From: an uncultured Aeriscardovia sp.
Lineage (GTDB): Bacteria; Actinomycetota; Actinomycetes; Actinomycetales; Bifidobacteriaceae
Direction of reading: 5' to 3'
DNA length: 64,000 nucleotides
Assembly (NCBI GenBank): GCA_903789525.1
Contig: CAIFER010000001.1
Span: forward strand, 1,116,001 to 1,180,000
Part shown: positions 19,229 to 28,856 of the stretch, piece after piece
Layout of the letters: each line of letters starts with the position of its first letter
Numbering within the stretch: position 1 is the stretch's first letter
Notes under the pieces: generated by a model
Databases searched by the model: none
What the model was told of the DNA's origin: nothing
The model's input: the letters and a program-made list of their open reading frames with translations, nothing else
Program-made: the position numbers and the translations under genes

Positions 19229-20548
19229 GTGGCCGAAAGATCGGCGTACTCGTCGTCTAAAATGTCACATATGGCACATACTCCGCAGTTGACTGACGCT
19301 CAATCTCACATTGTGACCTCTGCGATTCAGGCGCGTCCATTTCTGCGCCCAGGCGATTTGCCGGCTCGCCTTGTCATTCCGCATCTTGCCAAGTGGAAAC
19401 GGGTTGTCACAATTGGTGATTCCGTTAATGAGGGCCTGTGGGATCCGGTCGATACGTCACTTGATATGACGAAATATAAACATCAGATGGCGCATCCCAA
19501 TACGCCGCTGTTTGGCTGGGCTGATCGACTCGCTGGCCATATTTCACGTCGTCGTGTCGACGCAGGACTGTCACCAGTGGAATACGCAAGCCTCGCTATT
19601 CGTGGCAAACTCATCCGCAATATCGTCGAAGTCCAACTCCCGCAAGCACTCAAGTTGCATCCTGACCTGTTGATCATGGACGGCGGCGGGAACGATATTC
19701 TTCGCCCCGGATCGTCAGTTGAGCGCGTTTTGCGGTACATCGCTTACGGTCTCGAGCAAGCACGTGAGACTGGTGCCGACGTCATTTACTGCCTGGCTAA
19801 TCAACCTCAAATTGGTGGCGTGCGTGGGGCTGCAGCAGATTACACAGCCCGTCTGCATTCGCTCTTGCAACGCTACGACTGCTACGAAGTGGATGTGTGG
19901 GATTATCCGAATATGGTCGACCCACGCTTGTGGAGCCAAGATATGATTCACCCGTCGCCGGAATGCCACGAGCGCATTGCTCAGATCGCACTCATCGGAT
20001 TGGGTTTGGGCGCTGATCCTGCATGGGCGCACGGCCAACTGCGTGCGCCGCTTCCGCCACTGACACGCACACTCGCGTCTCGTCTGCGTCGTGAACACCA
20101 CTGGATTCACAATTACGCGTATCCATGGGTTGGCCGTCGTCTCACCGGCGTGAGCTCGGGCGATGGGCGCCAAGGAAAGCGCCTCACCCCTATCGTTATG
20201 CCACCGAGCGAGCCACATCCCGGTAGCCTTATTCTCGCTGGCAAGTACGGTCAGCCAGATCTGCACGGCCCATCTGCTGCAGGATGGGTTTCTGATCCTG
20301 CCGTCTACGAGCAAAACCTCACGCAGAAGGTCGAGCAAGCGCGAGAAACCGGCTCAGTCGCTACAGAGAAGTCCGAAAAGCAAGCATTCTTCTCCGACGA
20401 TGGCAGCAGCGCATCAACATCATCTGCAACATCGTCATCACACCTCACAGCACATGTTTCACGTGAAACAAATGGATCTTCTGCAGATGTTTCACGTGAA
20501 ACATCTCAGTCTTCAGCTTCGTCTGATAAGCCTGTAGAGGAGAGCTGA
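19229..20548 (+). CDS. SGNH/GDSL-type hydrolase
   Basis: VVTIGDSVNEGLWDP (block I), MDGGGNDILRPG, DMIHPSPECHERIA. Start could be 19262. Confidence 0.8.
   Translation: MAERSAYSSSKMSHMAHTPQLTDAQSHIVTSAIQARPFLRPGDLPARLVIPHLAKWKRVVTIGDSVNEGLWDPVDTSLDMTKYKHQMAHPNTPLFGWADRLAGHISRRRVDAGLSPVEYASLAIRGKLIRNIVEVQLPQALKLHPDLLIMDGGGNDILRPGSSVERVLRYIAYGLEQARETGADVIYCLANQPQIGGVRGAAADYTARLHSLLQRYDCYEVDVWDYPNMVDPRLWSQDMIHPSPECHERIAQIALIGLGLGADPAWAHGQLRAPLPPLTRTLASRLRREHHWIHNYAYPWVGRRLTGVSSGDGRQGKRLTPIVMPPSEPHPGSLILAGKYGQPDLHGPSAAGWVSDPAVYEQNLTQKVEQARETGSVATEKSEKQAFFSDDGSSASTSSATSSSHLTAHVSRETNGSSADVSRETSQSSASSDKPVEES
20455..20470. promoter_or_regulatory. parS, perfect, inside the SGNH hydrolase gene
   Basis: TGTTTCACGTGAAACA; first of a pair. 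Confidence 0.95.
20488..20503. promoter_or_regulatory. parS, perfect, inside the SGNH hydrolase gene
   Basis: TGTTTCACGTGAAACA; second of the pair, 33 bp start-to-start. Confidence 0.95.
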
Positions 20549-20573
20549 AAGCGAAAGGACTGGGTGATCGCGC

Positions 20574-22163
20574 ATGAGTGCACGAGTACGTCATTGGACG
20601 CCGCGAACTTTCATTACGCATCGGAGACTTCGCGTTCTGATCGCGCTCATTGCCTCTGCAGCATGCTGCTTGGCAGGTTTTGTCGTTGGGACACGCAAGT
20701 CGATCGCTTTGGAAGTCAACGGGCAGACGAAGACCGTGACAACTTACGCTTCTTCCGTCCCTGAACTGCTCCGCGAACAGCACATCACCACCCATACGCA
20801 CGATCAAGCGATCTCTTCGTCCGGTAATTGGCTCGTCAACCACGCTGTTGTCGACGTGCGCACGGCGTATGAGGTCACACTGAACATTGACGGCCACGAA
20901 ATCCCCTATTGGACGGTCGCAAAGTCGGCAGATCAGCTTGCTCGATACTTCCAGTCGGCACAGCAAAACGCTGTCAAAATCACCGTCAACATCCCAAACG
21001 TTTACAACCAGCTGACAGGCGGACTGTCTATCAACACGAACGGTCCTGTCATCGTGAAGTGGGATGGCAAAACGTCTGTTGCTCCGGACGGCCGGATGAC
21101 AGCAGCGTCGATCCTTGATTCCAAGGGAATTACACTCGGCAAAAACGATCGTCTCAGCGTCCAGCACGAGAACGGTAAAACGATTTTGCTCGTTCAACGC
21201 ATCACGTACGGCACAGTGCGTAAAACCGTTGCAATCCCGTTTAGTGTGACAAAAGTATCCGACCCAGATCTCGAAGTCGGGACAACAAAAGTGCAAACGC
21301 ACGGCGTCAACGGTACGAAGACGGAAACCTACAACGTCACGTACGTGGACGGAAAGGCCGAATCTGAGCAACTCGTGAGCTCACAGACCACACAAATGCC
21401 GACAGATGAGGTCATTCTCGTGGGCACGAAGCCAAAGCCGAAACCACAGCCAAAGCCACAACCTGCACCACAGCAGAAACCGAAACAGGCACAACAAACG
21501 CAGTCGCAGAAATCCCAGAAGTCGACCTCGAATCAGTCGCAATCGTCGCAGAATTCCACGACGTCCAACGGGCAATCGAAATCGTCGTCCTCTTCAAACG
21601 GCACTGCAACCCACTCGAGCACCTCACACGAGTCATCCAATACTTCATCAAACACTTCTTCTGCGCCATCTTCTACGCCGTCACACGGCCAAACAGCAAC
21701 GCCGAGCAAACCGGCCACCCCGCAGCGACCGAGCACAAGCAAACCAGCGCAACCTGCCCGTCCTACGCGACCGCGTCCTGCACAGCCGACGTACCATCCA
21801 CGTCCACCACGCCCAGCTCAGCCAAGCCGTCCGTCAACACCTGTCAATACAAGCGGTCATCTCTCCCCTGCCGAAGCGCAGTCACTCGCCCGTGGAATTG
21901 CGCAAGACATTTACGGTTGGGGTGCCGGTGAGTTCGCACACGTCATTCAGATCTGGAATCTTGAATCTGGATGGCGTTGGAACGCGGAAAACCCGTCATC
22001 GCACGCATATGGCATTCCGCAAGCACTTCCTGGCTCCAAAATGGGCGCAGGATGGCACGATAACGCGGTCGTTCAAATTCAATGGGGTCTCCGATACATT
22101 CATGACCGCTACGGTTCACCGAGCGGAGCATGGCGGTGGTGGCAGACTCACCGATGGTACTGA
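20574..22163 (+). CDS. DUF348/G5-domain protein with Rpf/transglycosylase-like C-terminus
   Basis: KSIALEVNGQTKTVTTYASSVPELL (DUF348), G5-like TVAIPFSVTKVSDPDLEVGTTKVQTHGVNGTKTETYNVTYVDG, Pro-rich linker, C-terminal LSPAEAQSLARGIAQDIYGWGAGEFAHVIQIWNLESGWRWNAENPSSHAYGIPQA. Confidence 0.85.
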   Translation: MSARVRHWTPRTFITHRRLRVLIALIASAACCLAGFVVGTRKSIALEVNGQTKTVTTYASSVPELLREQHITTHTHDQAISSSGNWLVNHAVVDVRTAYEVTLNIDGHEIPYWTVAKSADQLARYFQSAQQNAVKITVNIPNVYNQLTGGLSINTNGPVIVKWDGKTSVAPDGRMTAASILDSKGITLGKNDRLSVQHENGKTILLVQRITYGTVRKTVAIPFSVTKVSDPDLEVGTTKVQTHGVNGTKTETYNVTYVDGKAESEQLVSSQTTQMPTDEVILVGTKPKPKPQPKPQPAPQQKPKQAQQTQSQKSQKSTSNQSQSSQNSTTSNGQSKSSSSSNGTATHSSTSHESSNTSSNTSSAPSSTPSHGQTATPSKPATPQRPSTSKPAQPARPTRPRPAQPTYHPRPPRPAQPSRPSTPVNTSGHLSPAEAQSLARGIAQDIYGWGAGEFAHVIQIWNLESGWRWNAENPSSHAYGIPQALPGSKMGAGWHDNAVVQIQWGLRYIHDRYGSPSGAWRWWQTHRWY

Positions 22164-23104
22164 TGGGATCGGCAGGATCGCTCATGACATCGATCGCTTC
22201 GCATTCTGACTCCACAGACGGCCTTCTGGGAGCTGACGACATCCACGCGCTGGCCGCCCAGGCACATATCAGCCCCACCAAGAAACTCGGGCAAAACTTC
22301 ATGATTGACCCGCAGGCGATTGAAAAGATCGTCCGCCTCTCCGGCACACGCGCAGGCGATCAAGTCGTCGAAGTCGGACCTGGATTGGGATCGCTCACGC
22401 TCGGGTTACTCAAAACCGGCGCACACGTGACCGCGATCGAGATTGACCCACGTCTCGCCCGGCTTTTGCCACAGACAGTCAAACGCTTCCAGCCGGGTGC
22501 CGAGTCTCGCCTCCACGTCGTGCTCTCCGACGCCTTGCAAATCAAGACACCAGAACAGCTCACTGGAATCGACCCGAGAAAGCCGTTCGCACTCGTCTCC
22601 AACCTGCCGTACAACGTCGCAACCCCGATTTTGCTGACATTCCTCAGTCGGTTCCCACAACTCGCCAGTGCTCTCGTCCTCGTGCAAAACGAAGTCGCCG
22701 ATCGCCTGACTGCTTCTCCGGGCTCGCGCATTTACGGTGTTCCATCACTCAAACTTGCGTGGTTTGGCGTTGCACACAAAGCAGGCCGGATCGCTCGTTC
22801 TGTCTTTTGGCCGGTCCCAAATGTTGACTCGTCACTCGTCGCATTTCATCGTTCCCACGCCTGGATGAGTGCACTCCCCACAGTTTCTTCGGGTGCTGAT
22901 CCATCTAACGATTCCTGGCGCACCACAACGTTCACACTGATCGATCGTGCTTTTGCGCAACGTCGGAAAACACTTCGTGCGGCCCTCAAGCATACGGCTT
23001 CGTCGGAGCAAATTCAGGCAGCAGGTATTGACCCACAGATTCGTGGCGAAAAATTGGGGATTGCAGATTTTGCTCGTCTAGCGACTGTCATTCAGCGTGC
23101 CTAG
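22163..23104 (+). CDS. rsmA: 16S rRNA dimethyladenosine transferase
   Basis: KKLGQNFMIDPQAIEKIV, VVEVGPGLGSLTLGLL, VSNLPYNVATPILL. Listed ORF starts at 22130; ATG at 22163 overlaps the upstream TGA. Confidence 0.9.
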   Translation: MGSAGSLMTSIASHSDSTDGLLGADDIHALAAQAHISPTKKLGQNFMIDPQAIEKIVRLSGTRAGDQVVEVGPGLGSLTLGLLKTGAHVTAIEIDPRLARLLPQTVKRFQPGAESRLHVVLSDALQIKTPEQLTGIDPRKPFALVSNLPYNVATPILLTFLSRFPQLASALVLVQNEVADRLTASPGSRIYGVPSLKLAWFGVAHKAGRIARSVFWPVPNVDSSLVAFHRSHAWMSALPTVSSGADPSNDSWRTTTFTLIDRAFAQRRKTLRAALKHTASSEQIQAAGIDPQIRGEKLGIADFARLATVIQRA

Positions 23105-23146
23105 GCTGTAAGATTCCACCACGAGACAGAAGGGAGACGAGTTCGC

Positions 23147-23797
23147 ATGCCACTGAATTCGGTGCGTGAAGAGCGTCGGGCACGGAGAGTCTACGTGCAT
23201 GAGCGCCAAGTCATGGTCATTCGCACGGCCATCACGTTCCTCGCCATCTGTGCAGTCATCGCAATTCTCGGTCTCGCTGGTATTTTCCGGCCAGTCGACC
23301 CGACGCAAACAGTCTCCCAAGCGAATAATTTTGGCGTTATAGCTCCGTGCCCACCGCGCGATGCCACATATCCGAACGTGTCTCAGACGGCCATCCGCGT
23401 GCTGAACGGAACCGGAAAATCAGGACTGGCCACAGCAGTTGGGCAAGCCTTACAAAATCGTGGATTCCGCCTGCAAGGTGTCTCGAATTCGACAGAAAAA
23501 CTTGGCAGAACAGAAATTCGTGCAGGTGCAACAGGGCTGCCGGAAGCATATCTCGTACTCGCACAATTCAATGACGCCAGCTTGCGCCTCGATGATCGCA
23601 CTGATCAGCTCGTTGACGTGATTATCGGCAACTCGTTCAGCAATCTCGATAAGACGAAGCAGTCCGAGAAAACAGCCGGCACCAAAATCACTGGTTTGCA
23701 AGGATGCGTAGCAGCTAACAAGATCACTGCGCTGCCAAAGGCGCCAGCTCACACGCCGGTCACCATTCGTCCGAACGATTCCGGCCAGACGAGCTAG
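23147..23797 (+). CDS. LytR_C domain membrane protein
   Basis: N-terminal TM; IRVLNGTGKSGLATAVGQALQNRGFRLQGVSNS. Confidence 0.8.
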   Translation: MPLNSVREERRARRVYVHERQVMVIRTAITFLAICAVIAILGLAGIFRPVDPTQTVSQANNFGVIAPCPPRDATYPNVSQTAIRVLNGTGKSGLATAVGQALQNRGFRLQGVSNSTEKLGRTEIRAGATGLPEAYLVLAQFNDASLRLDDRTDQLVDVIIGNSFSNLDKTKQSEKTAGTKITGLQGCVAANKITALPKAPAHTPVTIRPNDSGQTS

Positions 23798-23821
23798 CGA
23801 GTACAGCCTACCCTGGCCTGT

Positions 23822-25246
23822 CTAACCTTGCTGGCCTTGATCTTTCCACCAGCTCTTCAGTTCATCGACTGCAGCATCGTGCCCGATCTCACCGCGATCC
23901 ATCCGGACAGCGAGCATATGCTTATACGCCGCACCAACCTCCGGACCTGGCTTGATTCCTAGGATCTTCATGATTTCCGTGCCGTCCAGCTCCGGACGAA
24001 CCTTGCTGAGATCCTCTTTCTTCTTCAGATCACGCACGCGAGCTTCAAGCTCATCCATCGCCGCATCAAACGTCTCGGCCTTGTGAACGTTCGACGTCGT
24101 CACATCTGCACGTGTCAGCCGATTGAGACGAGCATACATGCTCCCCGAATCGACTACATAGCGGCGTACAGCGGAGTCCGTCCACGGTTCATCCACGTAC
24201 CCATGGAAACGCAGATGCAAACTAATAAGCTTCGATACGTTGTGAATGAGCTGCTTATCGAACTTGAGCGCCTTCAGACGTCGAGCAGCCATTTTTGCAC
24301 CGACCACATCGTGGTGGAGGAAGCTGACTTTCCCACCGGCCTCGAACTTGCGCGTCGGTGGCTTGCCGATATCATGCAACAGAGCAGCAATCCGGAGAGT
24401 CAAGTCTGGGCGCGGAACCGGTCCATCTGGGCCTGTTTCCAAAGCAATCGCATGCTGAAGAACGAGCAAGGTGTGCTTGTAAACATCCTTGTGCCGATGC
24501 TGTGGGTCGATCGTCATCTTCAGCGCAGGAATTTCAGGAAGAATGATGTCAGCAAGACCTGAATCGACGAGCGCATCAATCCCTTGCGCCGGATTGTCAG
24601 AGAGCATGAGCTTTGTCAGCTCATCGCGCACACGTTCTGCCGACACAATCGTGATTCGATCGGTCATGTCCATGAGCGCCTCAGCCGTGCTCGCCTCAAT
24701 GTCAAAACCAAGCTGAGCAACAAACCGGATCGCCCGCATCATCCGCAACGGGTCATCATCAAACGATTGGCGCGCATCCACCGGCGTGCGCAATAAGTGC
24801 TTCTTGAGGTCAATATGCCCGTTGAACGGGTCCACAAATGTGAGGCTTGGCAAACGAACTGCCATGCAATTAATCGTGAAATCGCGGCGGGAAAGATCGC
24901 CTTCCAGGCTCGTACCGTAATTGACTTCCGGCTTACGCGAATCCGGATTGTACGTGTCTGACCGGTATGTCGTCACTTCGGCAGACAAATCTTTGCCCGA
25001 AGAGAGGCGCCGTTTTGCCCCCAGCGTGCCGAACTTGCGACCCATATCCCAGAAGCCGTCACGTCCCCACTCACGTAAGATCGGCTCAAATTGTTCCGGA
25101 CGGGCAGATGTCGTGAAATCGTAGTCGTGCACCGGCCGGCCGAGCAGAAGATCGCGAACAGCCCCGCCTACGAGAGCAAGCTCATAGCGGTGTGCCTGAA
25201 ACATCTTCCCCAGTTCGACCACTTCAGGCCTGATCTGAATGCGCAC
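23822..25246 (-). CDS. cca: CCA tRNA nucleotidyltransferase
   Basis: LALVGGAVRDLLLGRPVHDYDFTTSARPEQ, RRDFTINCMAVRL, DDPLRMMRAIRFVAQLGF, HD motif ALLHDIGKPPTR. Confidence 0.92.
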   Translation of the reverse strand: MRIQIRPEVVELGKMFQAHRYELALVGGAVRDLLLGRPVHDYDFTTSARPEQFEPILREWGRDGFWDMGRKFGTLGAKRRLSSGKDLSAEVTTYRSDTYNPDSRKPEVNYGTSLEGDLSRRDFTINCMAVRLPSLTFVDPFNGHIDLKKHLLRTPVDARQSFDDDPLRMMRAIRFVAQLGFDIEASTAEALMDMTDRITIVSAERVRDELTKLMLSDNPAQGIDALVDSGLADIILPEIPALKMTIDPQHRHKDVYKHTLLVLQHAIALETGPDGPVPRPDLTLRIAALLHDIGKPPTRKFEAGGKVSFLHHDVVGAKMAARRLKALKFDKQLIHNVSKLISLHLRFHGYVDEPWTDSAVRRYVVDSGSMYARLNRLTRADVTTSNVHKAETFDAAMDELEARVRDLKKKEDLSKVRPELDGTEIMKILGIKPGPEVGAAYKHMLAVRMDRGEIGHDAAVDELKSWWKDQGQQG

Positions 25247-25367
25247 AGTACCCTCCCGAACGACACGTTACGCCGACACCTCAGTTTAATCCCTGCTTCA
25301 TCCTCAGTTTTCTATCCTTTTCCACACACCTCTTTATTCACCCCTCATTTACACCTCAGAACGTAAA

Positions 25368-26174
25368 GTGGGGATTATGACTACTCCGAGGGACGTTGCG
25401 CGTATGTTGCGCAGTTTTTCTGTACCCTCGCAGCAGATTCGTCCGCTAGAAACGACGATCGGTGAGCGCGAGGGACTGGATGCCGATTCCGCATGGCAGC
25501 AGACTGTCTCGGCTCACCACGCCGATCAGCACACGGGTGCGCATGCGCAGACGAGTGATTCCGCATCGCACGACACCGATTCACCACACGCGTCGGAGGC
25601 TCGCGAGCGCACACAGGCACATAATCGCAATGATTCTGAGAATTCAGAGCACTGGTCCTTCCCCACCCTGGCCATCATGCCGAAGAAGAAGACGGACTCG
25701 CTGTCAACCGAGACATTTGCGTCGCTTGATGATAACGAATTACCGGTTTCGCGCGAATATTCGGCTGGCGGACTCATCTTCAACAGCGACCACGAAGTCG
25801 CCATCATCGCCCGGCATTCTCGATCGGGCCACCTCGAATGGTGCCTGCCTAAAGGGCACATCGAGAAGGGTGAAACGCCAGAGCAAACGGCTGTCCGCGA
25901 GGTCCATGAGGAGACTGGGATTCTGGGTAAAGTCACTGGCTCGATCGCCACGATTGACTACTGGTTTACTGGCGACGAGGAGCGGGTCCACAAACTCGTC
26001 CACCATTATGTGCTGCGTCAAACAGCTGGCCATCTGACGGTCGCTGGCGATCCAGATCACGAAGCTGAGGATGCCGCATGGGTGCCGTTCGACAAGCTGA
26101 CCTCAATCCTCAGTTACCCTAATGAGCGCCGAATCGTGTGGCTGTACATGCGCAAATACGACAAGAAGCGGTGA
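25368..26174 (+). CDS. NUDIX hydrolase
   Basis: Nudix box GHIEKGETPEQTAVREVHEETGI (GX5EX7REVXEEXG); N-terminus low complexity, start possibly 25377. Confidence 0.88.
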   Translation: MGIMTTPRDVARMLRSFSVPSQQIRPLETTIGEREGLDADSAWQQTVSAHHADQHTGAHAQTSDSASHDTDSPHASEARERTQAHNRNDSENSEHWSFPTLAIMPKKKTDSLSTETFASLDDNELPVSREYSAGGLIFNSDHEVAIIARHSRSGHLEWCLPKGHIEKGETPEQTAVREVHEETGILGKVTGSIATIDYWFTGDEERVHKLVHHYVLRQTAGHLTVAGDPDHEAEDAAWVPFDKLTSILSYPNERRIVWLYMRKYDKKR

Positions 26175-26177
26175 ACG

Positions 26178-28856
26178 ATGAAACGGGCACAACGTATCGG
26201 ACGGCTCATCACAGCGTGGATTGCAACTCTCGGACTTCTCGGTGCCGCAGTGAGCGGGGCAGCTCTCGCGCTCTCACCAGCACAGGCTTTCGCTGCCTCC
26301 CATCAAGATTCCACCTCGTCGTCTCAATCTGATCCTGATCACCCGAATGACTCGTCACACACAGGGACGCCAGGAACCTCACCAGATACGAGTACAAATA
26401 CAGACCAATCGGCTTCGCAATCGCAGTCCTCATCGCCCAATTCGCCCAATTCCAACAATTCTGAGCCAAACTCATCCTCCGCGCAGACACCTTCGAACGC
26501 GGGGAGCGAATCTGGATCCGGATCCACTTCCGCACCTGTGACCGGTTCATCTTCTTCGTCATCTTCACAGTCCTCAAGCCAATCGTCTCCACTGACGCGC
26601 CGCAGGAATAGTCGCTCACGGCTGTCCCACTCCTCATCTTCCCTCTCGTCGACCGCACTGCCAGTGACCAAGGGCCTCGAGATGGCGCTGAATGCGCAAA
26701 CACCTGTCCTGACTGACAAATCAGGGTGGTCTGCCACCGCAACGATCGCCAACCATACCGGTCACGATGTAGCAGCCGGCACAGTGGCAGTCTTTTTCTC
26801 GACGATCTCACTGACAACAGCAAGTAGAGTGCAAAGCTGGGCTGAAGGCGTCCCGTTCTCAACACCGGTACTCCTCCTCCGCGCAACCGTGCCACAACTG
26901 AAATCTGGTCATTCACACGCTGTCAAACTCACCGCAGACCCGTCCGACGCGCATCTTGCGCTCATCCACACGTGGGGTGTCAAGCCTCTGCTCGTGCGCT
27001 ACACAGCATCGTCAACCTCTGGAACCGTGATCGCCCGCATCCATACGTTTGTGACGCGTTCACGTGCAGGATTGCCAGGCACGCAAACACCTGCTCTGAC
27101 CGTCACGCCTGTTCTTCCTGTGACCGCTGCGCACGGGTGGACGGTTCGCGCAGGATCACTGTCCAAACTCGTGCGTACTCCTGCCGCTTCTCAAGAAGTT
27201 CTCACACAAACCGCGCGTTCACGAGCGACGACTGTGAATGCTGAACGACTCATCGCGCAAAATCCGTCTCTGCAGACGGTCGTGGATCCTCTTCTCCTGC
27301 GCTCGCTCATGGTCGACCACTCCCCTGTCACCCAAAGTTCTGAATCATCCGTCGATATTGCCCGGAGCTTGTATCAGCATGCGACGGGGTTGATGCAGCC
27401 GGGTCATTTTGACATCAGCGCCCGTGCATTGGCAGGCACAAATGGCTGGCCAAGCACCGCTAAGTGGGCAGACGCGGGAATCGGTGATCACGCGTGGGCA
27501 TCGTCACAAGACGCATCGCTGACCGCAGGTCTCGCGGAATCACGCACATCAAACTCACGCGCATCAAACACACAGGGCTCTCCGACCTCATCACTTCCGC
27601 ATATTGCCTGGGAATCGCACACGTCTTGGTCACGACAAGCGCTGGAGCTCGCAGCCAAAGAAGGATACACCACTGTCATCGCTGATTCGGCACAACCCTC
27701 ACCGGTGGACGCGACCGTCCGCTCCTCTCGCCTCGATATTTCGACGTCCGCAGGCACAGTTCGCGTACTCGCCGCGCAGGGCACGCTCTCCTCGCTCGCA
27801 CAAGGAGTTGCCACATCTGATAAAGCCGACGGTGAGAAGAACGATGCAGGCCGTCTCGCGCGATTTGTTGCGCAGAGCGCTGTCGATCAGATGCAACTAC
27901 CGTACAAAAACCGGAACATTCTCGTGCCGTTGAGCCCAAATGTTCACTTCACCCGTGATTCCGAGCTTTTGAGTGTACTTGGTTCGTGCGATTGGCTCAC
28001 CATGGGCCATCTGTCTGATTTCTCATCGCTACCGGCAGCGGAAGCAGCTCAACAGGGCACTACAGCGCAACTCGGTCAGCGTCATGCCGTCAGTGGATCT
28101 GCCTTCACATCCGCCTTAGACGCCTTGGCGAAGACAAATGCGGAGATCAACCGCATCAACCAATGGGTCTTGTTACCGGATACGTCGGAGACGGAGAACA
28201 AAGAGCAGGCCGATAATCCACAGCCGCTCGCCCGGCAGAATGCAAAACCGAATGCGGAAGATACCGTCAGCCAAACTGAATGGGTCAATAAGTTGAGAAC
28301 AGCCCATCGTCTCCTCGCCCTCGGCACGATTGCATCGCTCGAGACCGCTGATTCCGCCACCGATTCCACCCCGCGCGATCCACACGATCAATCACACACT
28401 CACACTGCACTCACTCGCGATGATGCCTCCCTTGCTCATCTGCTCAGCACTGCTGTAACGATCGCAACGCCCAGCCATATCAATATCTTCTCGGAGACTG
28501 CTCGCACGCCGATCACCGTTACCAACAACTTGCCGTATCGCGTCTGCGTACGTCTGACAGCTCATACAGATACGTCAGCGCTATCCATCAGTGGTGCCCG
28601 CACACTTCACGTTGCCGCCACCTCAGAAGGGCAAACGACGTTTATGATCCACGTCATTGGCGCTATGCAAGCCGTCGCTACGCTTTCTGTCCTTGACCGC
28701 GTCGGCACACCACTGAGCAAACCCGTGCACATGAACGTATACAGCCAGCTCACGCTCAACGATATGAGCGGCAACATTTTGATTATTATTGCTGTCATCT
28801 TCGGTGGGTTAGGATTCTATCGTCAGTTCCACAAGAAGAAGGACCCTGATCAATGA
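26178..28856 (+). CDS. DUF6049-like large exported/membrane protein
   Basis: Signal peptide, S/T/N-rich linker, large extracellular region and single C-terminal TM, positioned between NUDIX and murJ. Confidence 0.7.
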   Translation: MKRAQRIGRLITAWIATLGLLGAAVSGAALALSPAQAFAASHQDSTSSSQSDPDHPNDSSHTGTPGTSPDTSTNTDQSASQSQSSSPNSPNSNNSEPNSSSAQTPSNAGSESGSGSTSAPVTGSSSSSSSQSSSQSSPLTRRRNSRSRLSHSSSSLSSTALPVTKGLEMALNAQTPVLTDKSGWSATATIANHTGHDVAAGTVAVFFSTISLTTASRVQSWAEGVPFSTPVLLLRATVPQLKSGHSHAVKLTADPSDAHLALIHTWGVKPLLVRYTASSTSGTVIARIHTFVTRSRAGLPGTQTPALTVTPVLPVTAAHGWTVRAGSLSKLVRTPAASQEVLTQTARSRATTVNAERLIAQNPSLQTVVDPLLLRSLMVDHSPVTQSSESSVDIARSLYQHATGLMQPGHFDISARALAGTNGWPSTAKWADAGIGDHAWASSQDASLTAGLAESRTSNSRASNTQGSPTSSLPHIAWESHTSWSRQALELAAKEGYTTVIADSAQPSPVDATVRSSRLDISTSAGTVRVLAAQGTLSSLAQGVATSDKADGEKNDAGRLARFVAQSAVDQMQLPYKNRNILVPLSPNVHFTRDSELLSVLGSCDWLTMGHLSDFSSLPAAEAAQQGTTAQLGQRHAVSGSAFTSALDALAKTNAEINRINQWVLLPDTSETENKEQADNPQPLARQNAKPNAEDTVSQTEWVNKLRTAHRLLALGTIASLETADSATDSTPRDPHDQSHTHTALTRDDASLAHLLSTAVTIATPSHINIFSETARTPITVTNNLPYRVCVRLTAHTDTSALSISGARTLHVAATSEGQTTFMIHVIGAMQAVATLSVLDRVGTPLSKPVHMNVYSQLTLNDMSGNILIIIAVIFGGLGFYRQFHKKKDPDQ

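Noticed and set aside
20445-21371. 308-aa minus-strand ORF containing two FHVKH motifs
   Set aside because: Antisense to the SGNH and Rpf-like genes; FHVKH arises because parS is palindromic.
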